From the NCBI GenBank assembly GCA_026125385.1, contig JAHCLG010000009.1, positions 27,571 to 91,570 of the forward strand: a DNA stretch of 64,000 nt, in the 5' to 3' direction. The stretch is from Legionellales bacterium. Its GTDB lineage: Bacteria > Pseudomonadota > Gammaproteobacteria > JAHCLG01. Numbering within the stretch: position 1 is the stretch's first letter; each line of letters begins with the position of its first letter. The notes below the pieces were generated by a model. It had not been told where the DNA came from. It did no database searches and saw nothing but the letters and a program-made list of their open reading frames with translations. Shown here one piece after another: positions 17,927 through 28,557 of this stretch. Made by a program: the position numbers and the translations under genes.

Positions 17927-18261
17927 CCTTTTTGCTCTGGCACCTGTTGCACCGGCATCAGCAGACGCGTAACCAGATTACCATTAATTAAATGTTCTTG
18001 AATAATTTCATCGATATCCTGCCGATTGGCGTAGCGATACCATGTGCCTTCTGGATAAATCACTAAACTGGGGCCTTCTTGACATCGTCCTAAGCAACCC
18101 GATTTACTCACTCGAATACCGCCAGCACCAGCCGGCAATCGTGATTTAATTTCTTGTTTGGCATAAGCACAGATATTTTCTGCATCATGAAGCTGACAAC
18201 ACGCTTTGCCACCCTCACGTAGATTCACACAAAAGAATAAGTGCTTGGTATAATAGGCCAT
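17923..18261 (-). CDS. thioredoxin-like [2Fe-2S] ferredoxin
   Basis: A 112-residue (2Fe-2S) ferredoxin of the thioredoxin-fold type. Four cluster cysteines are visible: HLFFCVNLREGGKACC at the N-terminus and SGCLGRCQEGPSLVIYPEG in the second half. It probably carries electrons in the cytoplasm; partners are not known. The gene diverges from the GlcF-like iron-sulfur gene with only 23 bp between start codons, so both transcripts must start inside the opposite gene or from a compact shared region. Confidence 0.8.
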   Translation of the reverse strand: MAYYTKHLFFCVNLREGGKACCQLHDAENICAYAKQEIKSRLPAGAGGIRVSKSGCLGRCQEGPSLVIYPEGTWYRYANRQDIDEIIQEHLINGNLVTRLLMPVQQVPEQKG

Positions 18262-18284
18262 GATTTTTTACCCTAGGACTGCTA

Positions 18285-19403
18285 ATGAACGCTCATGATC
18301 CCTTAAAACACGCAATTGCGCAACTGAGTGAACAATGTGTTAAATGTGGATTGTGTGTAGAACATTGCCCCACCTATACCGTGTATCGTCAAGAAAATGA
18401 AAATCCGCGCGGGCGCATTGCGCTGATGCGCGCACTGGCGGACGATGAAATTACGTTTGATGAAAAAACCACGCAACATTTGGATCATTGTTTAACGTGT
18501 TTAGCCTGCGAAAATAAATGCCCATCCAATGTTAATTATCACAGCTTAATCACCTTAACTCGGCAATTGCAACAACAAACCCATCCAAAAAAAATTCATT
18601 TTTTAATTTCATTGCTACGAAAATTTCCACGTCTGGCATTTTATGCTGCGCGTATTTCGCGCCATTTTGGAAATTATTTTCAATTACGTCCATTAAAACC
18701 CTGGAAAAATTTACAAGAATATTATCCCGCCGTTCCAGAAAAAAATAATCTTATTTTTTTATTTCAAGACTGCATTGATCCTGTGTTCGATCGCGAAACT
18801 GTGTTTGCAGCAATTAAATTATTAAATCACTTAGGTTATTCAGTAAAAATTCCTCAAAAGGTTTGTTGTGGTGCGTTGGATTATCATCAGGGGTTAATGG
18901 AAAATTATCAGGCCTATCAACAACAAACGCTGCAAAAATTTTCACACTATCCCGTTGTCATTTTAAATCCAGCATGCCATCAGCAATTACGCACGTATTT
19001 ATCAAAAACCTTAGATTTATATCAATTTTTATTCGAACATAATATTCAGCAATTGGCTTTTAAGCCATTAAAAGCCACCATTGCATTACACTTGCCTTGC
19101 AGCACACACCCAACATTTTCGTCACACTCTGTCATTGAATCTTTATTAACATTAATTCCCGAATTAACCATTCAATTAATTCCACACCAATATTGTTGTG
19201 GCGCTGCTGGAACTAATAGCTTAAATCACCCTAACATGGCAAAAACATTAGCTAAAAAAATCATCGCTAAGCTTCCCGAACACTGCGATTATTTTGTCAC
19301 CTTGAATATAGGATGCCAATTACATCTTGCAAAATTCTTGCCAAAATCGTTAAAAATAATCACCCCCAGTAGTTTACTTGCACAGCAAATTATCACGCCA
19401 TAA
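18285..19403 (+). CDS. iron-sulfur oxidoreductase subunit, GlcF-like
   Basis: Two 4Fe-4S motifs (C18, C21, C24, C28 with CP; and C69, C72, C75, C79 with CP) are followed by two CCG domains (KVCCGALDYHQG at 193-204 and YCCGAAGTNSL at 303-313). This is the architecture of the glycolate oxidase iron-sulfur subunit GlcF and of LutA/GlpC-like proteins. It would pass electrons from a flavin dehydrogenase to the quinone pool. No glcD or glcE gene is adjacent, so its flavoprotein partner is elsewhere or different. TAGGA precedes the ATG. Confidence 0.82.
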   Translation: MNAHDPLKHAIAQLSEQCVKCGLCVEHCPTYTVYRQENENPRGRIALMRALADDEITFDEKTTQHLDHCLTCLACENKCPSNVNYHSLITLTRQLQQQTHPKKIHFLISLLRKFPRLAFYAARISRHFGNYFQLRPLKPWKNLQEYYPAVPEKNNLIFLFQDCIDPVFDRETVFAAIKLLNHLGYSVKIPQKVCCGALDYHQGLMENYQAYQQQTLQKFSHYPVVILNPACHQQLRTYLSKTLDLYQFLFEHNIQQLAFKPLKATIALHLPCSTHPTFSSHSVIESLLTLIPELTIQLIPHQYCCGAAGTNSLNHPNMAKTLAKKIIAKLPEHCDYFVTLNIGCQLHLAKFLPKSLKIITPSSLLAQQIITP

Positions 19404-19568
19404 TCGCGCACATAAACTATCAACGATCACTTACATTAATCACCGTGAATTAAAGCTGTGTTGCCAACATTTTTGGGGCAAAATAAGACTGTCAATGCAA
19501 AATCTAAATTTGGCACCGCCTATTTGCTTGAATACGGAAATCACACAACCATTATGAGGAATGCAAGG

Positions 19569-22346
19569 ATGTCTTTCTCAACCACAGAAAAGAATTTATT
19601 TACTATTTTTAACGAATTACACACTCGTTTACAAAATTTTATCGAGCAATTTTCGCATTTTAATAACGATTTGCAACAAAACCATGCGCTGTTTCAGCAA
19701 GAATTAAATCAGCATAATCGCCAAGCAAAAGCAAAGTTATTGCAAAATTTACCACAATATAATCAAAGCTGTTGCCAACAAGCACAAGCATGTGCAAACA
19801 CGCTCGATGAAATCCATCAAGCGCTAGAGGATTTATTTCAACAAACCGCACTGCCTAATAAACTTGCTAAAAAAATTACGCGCACATTACAAATCGTGCT
19901 CGCGCAACGCCAACAGCAAAAAACAATTTATTCATTAATCGATTATTTTAAACAACAAGAAATTCATTGGTACAGTCGCCAACCTGCACCACTGTTACCC
20001 AATATTACTTTACCAAGCGCACCTCAAGCGAATTTAGCGCAATTAAAACGCGATGCTGCCCGTGAGTTATTAAAAATTGGCATTAGTGCGCCAGAACATT
20101 TAGTGCAACAACAAGCGGAAATTGAATTACACAATGCCTCGCACGTGATTGTGCGCGAGCTGCCAAGCCTCGCTGAATGGCAACAAGAATGCGTAACGCA
20201 TTTACAAAAATTAGATGCTTTAACTAAAAATCCGCAAACTCATAGCGAATTTCGCCGTTTACACATCGAACGAGAATTACGTCAGTTAAGTATAAAATTG
20301 CCCTATCATCGTAGCTGCTGGCAACATTGGCAAGCCAATATTGCGCAACAATATCATTATTTACAAGAAAATTATTTAACTTTGGCGCAATCCACCAAAG
20401 CGGCTCATTCGCAGCAGCGGTTACAAGCACTCCAACAACGCCAACAAGCGTTGCATCAGCAATTAACCCATTTGCATCGTATTCGTGAGTTATTTATTCA
20501 ACTGCAAACTTGGCAACACTATTACGAAAAAACACCCTCGAATTTGCTAACATCCACTCAACATACAGAATTCTTGGTAAATGTTCAGCAACAATTTCCA
20601 CAACATCAACAAACACTTACTTTACTCGAACAATGGCTCAATGCTTTACCCGAAGACTATCAACGCTGTCACACAGAGTTAGCCAAAACCCAATTTATTC
20701 GCCAATTACCGCATTATTTAGAACACTATCAACGTTCACTGCAACAGGTTCAACAAGAATTAAATCAACAATTAATCCAAATTGAACAATGGCAAATTCG
20801 TTTATTTGCAGGACGCGCCGAACAGGAATTAATGCAATTAGAAGGTATGAATGAATTACGGTTGCAACAACGCCAAGACGAATTAGTAAAATTGTCACAA
20901 CTACAAACCGACTTACAAACCTTATATGATCGATCAATTTATATCAAAGCACAAATTCAAGCGCAAAAACTCTGGTATTACCAACAACAGCAATTGCTAT
21001 TAACTCAAGATGAACACGAGCAGTTATTACAAGATTGTTACACCATCACCCAGCAAATGGCTGTGCGCGAAAAAATTTTAAATCAATATCAACAAGCAAT
21101 CCAACAACGCGAATTAACTATCGCTCCTGAAACGCTTTGGCAAATGCAACAAGATTTAATGGCAGAACAACAAACATTAGTCGAATATTGGGAATGCATC
21201 GGACATTTTTCTCAACCCGAATTTGCAGAATTACGCGCGCATCGCACACGTTTACAACCACAAGCTTCATTGGCGACGGTGAGCTGGTTAGTGGCCGATA
21301 AACATCGTTTAAAACAATTATTGTTACAATTGCAAACACAGCAATCTACCGTCAATCGAGTATTAGCGTATTATATTGAGCAACGTGCTTGCACTCACAT
21401 TAATCAGTGCGAAACGCCAAATGAATTGCGCAAATCATTTCATACGGCAGAGCGCATAGAAAAATCGCTACGTCAACAAACCAAAAATGAATTTTCTAAA
21501 GTTACCTTAAGAACGTGGCTCAATGTCGCCGAACAATTACTCACGAATTATTATAATTTCGATAATTGGCGATTAATGCGGGCGAATATGAAATTATTAT
21601 TAACGAAAATTAATCGCTTAAACGAAGCCATGCACACCGTTCAACAACATCAAGCACAGGCTTATCACGCTTTATTTTCCGCAGGTGGTAACATTAATCC
21701 CGATCAACTAGCGCATGCACCGTTAAATTATCAGCATAAACACATTCAACAAACCTTAAAAACTCGCAGTAAATGGCAACAGCTCTCACAACAATTACAA
21801 GAATTTTTACACGCACTGGATCATACCCGCCGGAGTTTGATTGAAAGTTTGACTAAGTTAAAACGCTTAAGCCAAGCCAGCACCACCTATTTTTTTGTCA
21901 AACCCAATCAACAATCGGCACACGCAGAATTAGCACCGCTTTGCCATCCTAAACATTTAACCAATGAATGGCGTTTATTTCACAGCGATACTAAATTGCA
22001 CGTGCTATTAAAAACGCATCATATTAAATTACCCAAACAACCGGCTAATAACCAACAGTTAGCCGAAACCGTCCGCCAAATGGTCGATCAAGGGATCACC
22101 AATGGCTGGAAATCGATTCGCTTTAGCGGCCACAATCAACAATTGATTATGGTAGCCTGCGCCTACGCCAGCGCCTTAAACTTCCCCATCGATTGGGACG
22201 CGATTCCCAACGCCAGTTTTCGCGCTACGCCTCATTTTCAAGCAATGGTGGAAAAGGAAGCTCTGCGGATAGAACAAACGCGGTTACCCGAAGTAACAGA
22301 AATGCCAAAACCCAGCGCGCCGGAGCGGGTTTTGGGGGTGGAGTGA
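19569..22346 (+). CDS. large glutamine-rich coiled-coil protein with a C-terminal LPD7-like domain
   Basis: Counting from the ATG at 19569 (925 residues), most of the protein is long helices rich in Q, L, H and E, with repeated LQQ/QQQ heptads (about 20-720), suggesting an extended coiled coil. Near the end (about 800-885) the segment TNGWKSIRFSGHNQQLIMVACAYASALNFPID resembles the LPD7 domain of large polyvalent proteins of mobile elements and effectors. No signal peptide or membrane segment is present. A GTG at 19458 would add 37 residues. Function is unknown; a secreted effector or a mobilisation-related protein are both possible. Confidence 0.55.
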   Translation: MSFSTTEKNLFTIFNELHTRLQNFIEQFSHFNNDLQQNHALFQQELNQHNRQAKAKLLQNLPQYNQSCCQQAQACANTLDEIHQALEDLFQQTALPNKLAKKITRTLQIVLAQRQQQKTIYSLIDYFKQQEIHWYSRQPAPLLPNITLPSAPQANLAQLKRDAARELLKIGISAPEHLVQQQAEIELHNASHVIVRELPSLAEWQQECVTHLQKLDALTKNPQTHSEFRRLHIERELRQLSIKLPYHRSCWQHWQANIAQQYHYLQENYLTLAQSTKAAHSQQRLQALQQRQQALHQQLTHLHRIRELFIQLQTWQHYYEKTPSNLLTSTQHTEFLVNVQQQFPQHQQTLTLLEQWLNALPEDYQRCHTELAKTQFIRQLPHYLEHYQRSLQQVQQELNQQLIQIEQWQIRLFAGRAEQELMQLEGMNELRLQQRQDELVKLSQLQTDLQTLYDRSIYIKAQIQAQKLWYYQQQQLLLTQDEHEQLLQDCYTITQQMAVREKILNQYQQAIQQRELTIAPETLWQMQQDLMAEQQTLVEYWECIGHFSQPEFAELRAHRTRLQPQASLATVSWLVADKHRLKQLLLQLQTQQSTVNRVLAYYIEQRACTHINQCETPNELRKSFHTAERIEKSLRQQTKNEFSKVTLRTWLNVAEQLLTNYYNFDNWRLMRANMKLLLTKINRLNEAMHTVQQHQAQAYHALFSAGGNINPDQLAHAPLNYQHKHIQQTLKTRSKWQQLSQQLQEFLHALDHTRRSLIESLTKLKRLSQASTTYFFVKPNQQSAHAELAPLCHPKHLTNEWRLFHSDTKLHVLLKTHHIKLPKQPANNQQLAETVRQMVDQGITNGWKSIRFSGHNQQLIMVACAYASALNFPIDWDAIPNASFRATPHFQAMVEKEALRIEQTRLPEVTEMPKPSAPERVLGVE

Positions 22347-22598
22347 GGAGTAGAATTGACTAGCTTGAGGTAAAGGTGGATATAAAATTAGCAAAATATT
22401 ACTGACTAAGACCATAAACTGTGATAAAATTTTTAATAGGAAACATTTTTTTCTTTAGAATAGATAGACTGTATAAATCTTATATCTAAGCTAAACTATA
22501 CTCAATTAAAGTTCTAAGAGAGTATACACAAGGTCATTTCAAGGAACGAAATCTAGAAGTTATAACGAAAAAGTTAGAAAAATGCGAGGTCATCAATT

Positions 22599-25500
22599 AT
22601 GGCAGCTGTTAATGTTTTACCCCCCGTTCCTGATTTAACCAGTAATTACCAACAAGCCTTTGATGCAATATACAAGCAATGTGCTGATTTAAATACTCAA
22701 GGCTCTGCTTTAAACGGCCTCGACAATAAATTAAAAGTTGAATTAACCGAAATACTAGCACGACTTGACCCTTCCCAGAATCCCAAAATTAACACAGCTC
22801 TTTCAAGACAACGCCAAACAATCTTAAGTGATTGTTCAGGACTCAACTCTATAGCAGGTTACCACACTCGCCATGAACTGGACTCACTAAACGCCACGGC
22901 TACAAAAAAGAAAAAAGCGGTGGAGCGCTATTTAAACTGGTCATTAAAAAACACTCAAGCGGATATGGATAGAGCTTTGGAAATCATTAAATCCAAAGAA
23001 CCAAAGCGTACAGAAGCTGCTAAAAAAACTATTGAAGAACAACGTCAAAGTGCTATTGACGCCGCTCAAAAAGCTTACGCTGTTCAAAAAGAAAAATTAC
23101 AAAAAGAAGCTGCTGACACGGCTATTGCTTACTGCACGGCTTTTGGAGGACTTGAGCTCAGTGAGTGGCGTTGGTCAGATACAGGATGGGATTTTGCCTT
23201 TGGATTTAGAAAACCAATCAAACGCTGGATAAAAACCGGTCTATCAGATGTGGCGGACAGTGTGCGAGCAATTCCATTTGTTGAACGTTCACCAATCCAT
23301 CGTATCCAGAACGAAGATCCTGAGAATAAGGAATCTGCGCACATTGAATTTCAAAATCTATTAAAATCGAGTACCAAATCTACCGGTTTACAACTAGCGG
23401 TGGGCGGTCAAGGAACAACTCCACTTTGGGACATGTTAGAGAACATTAACGCAGTAGATTATCACCAAGCTCACTTACTAGCGAAAGGTGGTGGTACTGC
23501 AGGCGGCGATAAATCCCTGACTCTTCAAACCAAAGCCAATCAGAATAATTCTTATACCATTTCCTGTCCCGACTTTAACAGTAGTTTATTTGGCCTAGAC
23601 AAGCTAAGAGCGTCGTGGGCATCTCGCACTTGGTTAGGTGGTGAAGGACGGATTCATCAGTATAATCGTGACATTTGTAAATATTCTGCGCTTCTTGGGC
23701 GCGTTCATCAACCTCATCTTCAAAAAAATCCATTAAAACCATTAACTGTTCATGTCGATAAATCCACCCTTGACGGAAAACCACTTAGCAATGAAGATAA
23801 AATTGCATTAATCATTGCTGCCTCAAACTGTGGCTACTTGCTAGACCCACCACTTGAAAAATTATTGGAAAAATTACCCGAGACGGTACCTGGTCTCAAA
23901 GAACCGATCAAAACTGCAGATTTTATCAAAAATAAAACAATAGCCGTGCGCCAACATCAACACTACCATCCCAACAAACCAGAAACTCTTGTTGCCGCAA
24001 TCGACCAATGCACGCTTGAAGCCCCTAATGAACAAGCTGATCCAGTTAATTTTGCCAAGCTTGCTGACTCAGAACAAGATAAGGTATTTAAAGAAGCACC
24101 GGCTGTTGCTTGTGCAGAAATTCTACTGAGTGAATTAATCAGCACTGAACGCCAACAAAAATTATTAAACTCATTTGTGGATACTTCGCATCTTAAAGTA
24201 GCACAAATCATCGATTTTATTTCCGCCGGAATTGATTTTACTGATCCCGCAACCACTCAATATGCTCAGCTAATATCTAGCAAACAAGCCCAACTGATTC
24301 AAAATCTTTCGCCAAATAATTCACGCACTACAGATATCCTGCGTGCCCTGCGCTCTGAAACAAGATTACAATTATTTTACTATGCCCATAAAAACAAAAA
24401 CGATGCCCTACTTAAACAACTTTACACGGCAGAACCCGACTTCGCACGCCGAGCAGAAATGCTCATGGGGCTACAGACCGAAGGAGATATAAAAAGTTTT
24501 TCAGATGCAAATTCAACAACAGATCGAATAAATATATTAGCAGCCAAAGGTTTAAGATTGGATGCACTAACAGCCCTTATTAATAACCAAAGTGACTCGC
24601 CATTCACTAAAAACCTTGCGAAACATTTAACACCCGAAGCATTAGCCCGTATTTATTTTGTTAAATTTAATTCAAACCATAACCTTGATAGTGGAAAAGC
24701 ATTTTTTGAAGACTTTATTCCCTTTAGTAAAACGGAGCATAAAAACGCTAAAGAAAAAATTCAACGTTTTTTTAGTGCCCTCACACTGCTCGATAAAACA
24801 ATGAGTCATGGCCTTCTCAGCGTAGTTGTAGTCAGTCGAAAAAAAGCTAAAAAAGAATATGCTGAATATTTTGAAGAGCGTTTTACCGAATCACTTAAAA
24901 AACCAACACGTGAGATGGAATTATCGGCAAAAATTGACATCGCTCAATTACCGGATGATGTTTTTAATGAGCTTTCTCCTACAACAATACAAAATCCAGG
25001 TATCACTTTATTAAAGACATTTTATGTCTTTGATAACTCATCCCAAAGTCTTGAGATTTTATTAACCGCCTACAATAAAAATCAAGAAACTGCTAAAACT
25101 ATTTTTAATACGATATCTCTTAATCAAAAATTACTTTTGTTAAGTGACTTTCTCAATGAGAATGGAAAAATCACTCCACAAATTGCCATGCAAACTGCAT
25201 TATTTACTAATTTAAACGACTCGCAAATTTGTGACTTATTACGCGAAGTGAGTAAAGATGAATATAATGCACCTAGCGACACCTACACCCAACGTCTTGC
25301 CATCATTGGACTATTTCATCGGTTAAATGAAGATCGCAGAAAAGCCATCATCCAACACCTTCACGCGAGTGAAAATGTCGCACAAATTCTTCATAAAACA
25401 GGTGGTCATATTACTAGTAAGGCACTGCATAAAAAAATTACAGAAGGGGCTGATGGTTATGGGGCAGATGTGGGTACCTTACAACATTTGAATCAGTTGC

Positions 25501-27470
25501 ATGCGGATTTAACTGCTAACAATAATAATGTGCCAACCTGGACAGATGTTGTTAATAAGAATGAGCTCAATAATTGGCAAGCGAATAATGGGGACAAACC
25601 TACTGTAACAAAATTAAAAGAAATAATTAAAAAATATATCGATGAAGCCCGAGAATCCTATATCAATGCAATTTTACTTGCCCCAGATGAGGCAACAAAA
25701 GCAGCTGTCATTACTGATTACGAAAACTTTTTAACACAAAAAGCAATTATTTTGGAGAAATTAAACTCTAATGACCAAACAAACGTGCAAGATGCTTTGG
25801 ATGCCATAAATACAATTAAAAGTCATTTTGCTGATGATCAATCTTTACAAAATTGCAGTAAGAGCATGTCACATCAAGCCGCAGATAAGGATCATTCCGC
25901 AGCTACACAGTATTTATTGCACGCTCAAACTTTTATACAGGGTAATAAAACCAATCCCCAGCTTGTTGCTCAATTTTTGCTAGATTTTTATCAGATACAT
26001 AGCGAAGTTGCTAATGGATATAATGTAGACAATAACCATGTAGATGATATTGCTTCTATTCATAATAAATTCAAAATAAATAATAGCATTCTCTTTACAG
26101 CTAATAACGAATTAATAATAACAACGGAAGAAATGGCAAAAATCCTAGAGCAACTTTATCTTATTAAAGAAAAAGAACATGATCCTACAAAGAAAACTCA
26201 AATTGAAGCGCGTTTAAAAGAAATTCTAATTAATATTAATGCGAATACTCTAGCAACTATTATGGCAAACATGTCTAACTCTACCGCTATATCAGCCTTA
26301 TATAAAACTTACGCTGAAGATGCTAATGGCTTAAATAGTCAAGTGGATGGTGAAGCTACCTTTCTTAGAACGCTCTTAACCCCTCCTAATAACAATGTAT
26401 CTGCTAGCTGGTATACTCAAGCAGAGCGTAATGCCAAAATAATTTTTAAATCACGTGATGACAATAGCCAAAATGCTATTTGGAATGTGCTTGTTGATTA
26501 TCATCAACAAAATAATAACGCATTATCTAAACGAGTACTAAAAACTTTATTTGGTGTTTTAAATACATCAAAACAACAAGCAAAAACAACACAAAATCTT
26601 GACTTGCGTGGAAATATTGAGCATTTTGATGTGGATCATAGTTATAATGAAAATGATTATAATTTTAATAATGCTAATCCAGACCAGGCAGCCTCAATAA
26701 AAGCATCAGCAGATCGCATTCTTGCCTGTTTAAGCTCGCCCGACATTACACCCGAACGTGCCGATGAATTGATTTTTCATACTAACAACTGGAAGGTAGC
26801 TGGCGTAGGCACTGATGATAACAATGCGAAAATTGATCAAACTCCAGATAACTATGCTTCCAAAAAAGGGATACCCTACTATATTATTGAGCATCTTCCA
26901 TTTGCCAAAATGGCAGTAGCAGTTCGAACGCTTTCTAATTATCAGAAACGAGTATTGCTACTCAATGATAAAATGGATGAGTTGTATAATTCTGGTAACT
27001 TAGCAACCTTCCTCATAAACTTTCGTCAAGGCAGAGATCCAGATAATTGGAATATAACTAAAGCTATGCAAGCTCAACATATGTTAGCTCGACTTTATGA
27101 AAAATGGCATGCAAGTCCAGAGAAAATTCTTGAGGTTTTAACTGAGTTAGCCAATCGGGATGATAAGGATAGTTTAGATACTCTACGTGAAATGTTAATT
27201 GCAAAAGCCCCTTATAAACTGGCAGATGGTGATCAAAACAGAGAAATCGATATAAATAGCCCAATTTTAGCAGCGGATCAAATAGCAAAAATTATTGAAG
27301 ACTCCAAAGCTACGCCAGCTAGAAAGCAAGAGATATTTGGTCATCTTCCACATAATGGTACTCTACGAAATGATGTTCTTACTGCACTCACTGCTAAAAC
27401 AAAAGCACAGGTATTAGGACATCCAGAAGAAGAATTATCCGCCAATAATGCCAAGAAAAACCGTAGCTAG
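22599..27470 (+). CDS. giant protein of unknown function (1623 residues), candidate effector
   Basis: The longest gene in the window. It has no signal peptide and no membrane segment. After an N-terminal helical region with a coiled coil (about 95-185, rich in K, E and A) there is a mixed region (about 250-400, with LAVGGQGTTPLWDML and LLAKGGGTAGGDKSL), then about 1200 residues of alpha-helical, repeat-like sequence. I recognise no domain. The C-terminal 20 residues (GHPEEELSANNAKKNRS) are acidic then basic, a composition seen in Dot/Icm substrates. GCGAGGT precedes the ATG. The stop TAG falls inside a degenerate REP element. Confidence 0.55.
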   Translation: MAAVNVLPPVPDLTSNYQQAFDAIYKQCADLNTQGSALNGLDNKLKVELTEILARLDPSQNPKINTALSRQRQTILSDCSGLNSIAGYHTRHELDSLNATATKKKKAVERYLNWSLKNTQADMDRALEIIKSKEPKRTEAAKKTIEEQRQSAIDAAQKAYAVQKEKLQKEAADTAIAYCTAFGGLELSEWRWSDTGWDFAFGFRKPIKRWIKTGLSDVADSVRAIPFVERSPIHRIQNEDPENKESAHIEFQNLLKSSTKSTGLQLAVGGQGTTPLWDMLENINAVDYHQAHLLAKGGGTAGGDKSLTLQTKANQNNSYTISCPDFNSSLFGLDKLRASWASRTWLGGEGRIHQYNRDICKYSALLGRVHQPHLQKNPLKPLTVHVDKSTLDGKPLSNEDKIALIIAASNCGYLLDPPLEKLLEKLPETVPGLKEPIKTADFIKNKTIAVRQHQHYHPNKPETLVAAIDQCTLEAPNEQADPVNFAKLADSEQDKVFKEAPAVACAEILLSELISTERQQKLLNSFVDTSHLKVAQIIDFISAGIDFTDPATTQYAQLISSKQAQLIQNLSPNNSRTTDILRALRSETRLQLFYYAHKNKNDALLKQLYTAEPDFARRAEMLMGLQTEGDIKSFSDANSTTDRINILAAKGLRLDALTALINNQSDSPFTKNLAKHLTPEALARIYFVKFNSNHNLDSGKAFFEDFIPFSKTEHKNAKEKIQRFFSALTLLDKTMSHGLLSVVVVSRKKAKKEYAEYFEERFTESLKKPTREMELSAKIDIAQLPDDVFNELSPTTIQNPGITLLKTFYVFDNSSQSLEILLTAYNKNQETAKTIFNTISLNQKLLLLSDFLNENGKITPQIAMQTALFTNLNDSQICDLLREVSKDEYNAPSDTYTQRLAIIGLFHRLNEDRRKAIIQHLHASENVAQILHKTGGHITSKALHKKITEGADGYGADVGTLQHLNQLHADLTANNNNVPTWTDVVNKNELNNWQANNGDKPTVTKLKEIIKKYIDEARESYINAILLAPDEATKAAVITDYENFLTQKAIILEKLNSNDQTNVQDALDAINTIKSHFADDQSLQNCSKSMSHQAADKDHSAATQYLLHAQTFIQGNKTNPQLVAQFLLDFYQIHSEVANGYNVDNNHVDDIASIHNKFKINNSILFTANNELIITTEEMAKILEQLYLIKEKEHDPTKKTQIEARLKEILININANTLATIMANMSNSTAISALYKTYAEDANGLNSQVDGEATFLRTLLTPPNNNVSASWYTQAERNAKIIFKSRDDNSQNAIWNVLVDYHQQNNNALSKRVLKTLFGVLNTSKQQAKTTQNLDLRGNIEHFDVDHSYNENDYNFNNANPDQAASIKASADRILACLSSPDITPERADELIFHTNNWKVAGVGTDDNNAKIDQTPDNYASKKGIPYYIIEHLPFAKMAVAVRTLSNYQKRVLLLNDKMDELYNSGNLATFLINFRQGRDPDNWNITKAMQAQHMLARLYEKWHASPEKILEVLTELANRDDKDSLDTLREMLIAKAPYKLADGDQNREIDINSPILAADQIAKIIEDSKATPARKQEIFGHLPHNGTLRNDVLTALTAKTKAQVLGHPEEELSANNAKKNRS

Positions 27471-27698
27471 GATCGAAGCACAGCGAACTCGAAATCCAGC
27501 CCGTAGCCTGGAACGAAGCGCAGCGGAGATCCAGGATCAGAACATTAATAAAACTCTGATCCCAGATCTAGCATTTTTATATTTCGATTATGGATCGCAT
27601 CAAAGCGGAGACCCAGGATCGGTATTTTTTCATAGTGCTAATCCTGGATCTCCGCTTCGCTCCGTTCCAGGCTACGGCTGCGCTTCATTCCAGACTAC
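27463..27698. repeat. REPIN cluster 1 (degenerate)
   Basis: Two adjacent inverted pairs. The first runs from GTAGCCTGGAACGAAGCG at 27503 to about 27570; the second ends with CTCCGTTCCAGGCTAC at 27675, and a partial unit follows to 27698. A degenerate head at 27464 overlaps the stop codon of the preceding gene. Several arms carry point mutations, so this looks like an old copy. Confidence 0.8.
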
Positions 27699-27726
27699 AT
27701 TAAGTTACATCAAGCCCGGCAATACG

Positions 27727-28389
27727 TTAACGTTTTTTTGGTTTGGGTGAGCCGCTGCTGGAAGAGCCGCTGCCTTTTACTCCGCCGTTGGCTTTTAAGG
27801 CGGCGAAAATCATTAAATCTTCGCCAGTGGGTTCGTAGTTAATGGCAAAGCCAAAGGTTTGGGCGGCCATCCAGGCAGCGCGTTGCATAGAGCGAAAACC
27901 GCCGAGAATGGCGGCGGAAGTCCAGCGGCTGGCGGCGATTTCGATCATTTGCACGGCGGTGTCGTAATATTGTTTTACAATCGTGCCTTCGGGATTGATC
28001 CATTGGCTGCCACTGCCATCATCATCGAGCATTTCCCCTTGTTCATTGTACCGATTTAAACGAAACGCGCCGAAATTACAACGCCCAGGCCCGGCGGTTA
28101 ATCTATCGCCACGATCGTGAATTTGCCAGTGGCTGTGGAGTGCGGTAATGATTTTGGGTTTGACGGAATTATCGGGCACGTTGGCTAAGTCGGCATTGCA
28201 AATATCTAAAAACGGATACATTCCCACAATATAATCAATATCATTTTGGGTGATCGGACGCTCTAGGGCAAATTTCCGAATTTGCTCAACCGATAACGGT
28301 TTGCCGCCTGTTCCGAGCGATTCCCAAAATTGCGCATTTTCATCGTTTGCGGTTTCTGGATCAAAATCATCATCTGTGTGATCAACCAT
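27727..28389 (-). CDS. conserved-looking protein of unknown function
   Basis: Counting from the ATG at 28389 (220 residues), the N-terminus is acidic (DHTDDDFDPETANDENAQF). A compact domain follows with IDYIVGMYPFLDICNADL, HSHWQIHDRGDRL and GPGRCNFGAFRLNRY, then SQWINPEG and a helix with RWTSAAILGGFRSMQRAAWMA. The tail is serine/glycine-rich and ends in PKPKKR. I do not recognise a family. The well-formed aromatic and charged motifs suggest a real soluble protein. It lies between two REPIN clusters. Confidence 0.5.
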   Translation of the reverse strand: MVDHTDDDFDPETANDENAQFWESLGTGGKPLSVEQIRKFALERPITQNDIDYIVGMYPFLDICNADLANVPDNSVKPKIITALHSHWQIHDRGDRLTAGPGRCNFGAFRLNRYNEQGEMLDDDGSGSQWINPEGTIVKQYYDTAVQMIEIAASRWTSAAILGGFRSMQRAAWMAAQTFGFAINYEPTGEDLMIFAALKANGGVKGSGSSSSGSPKPKKR

Positions 28390-28432
28390 GCTCGCACTCT
28401 CTGTTTGAATAATTAATAAATTATACACGAAT

Positions 28433-28555
28433 GTAGCCTGGAACGGAGCGTAGCGTAGATCCAGGATCGGAGCATTAAAAAAACTCTGATCCTGGATCTA
28501 CGCTGCGCTTCGTTCCAGGCTACATGCTCTCCGTTCCAGGCTACAGCAGGCTACG
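28433..28555. repeat. REPIN cluster 2
   Basis: A near-perfect element: GTAGCCTGGAACGGAGCG at 28433, the inner arm ATCCAGGATCGG, a short AT spacer, and the complementary arm ending GGCTAC at 28523. A truncated CTCCGTTCCAGGCTAC follows. The last repeat base lies 3 bp from the stop of the beta-barrel gene. Confidence 0.9.
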
Positions 28556-28557
28556 TT

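Noticed and set aside
27448..27750. 100-codon frame on the plus strand
   Set aside because: It consists of translated REPIN sequence, and the same peptide appears at other REPINs.
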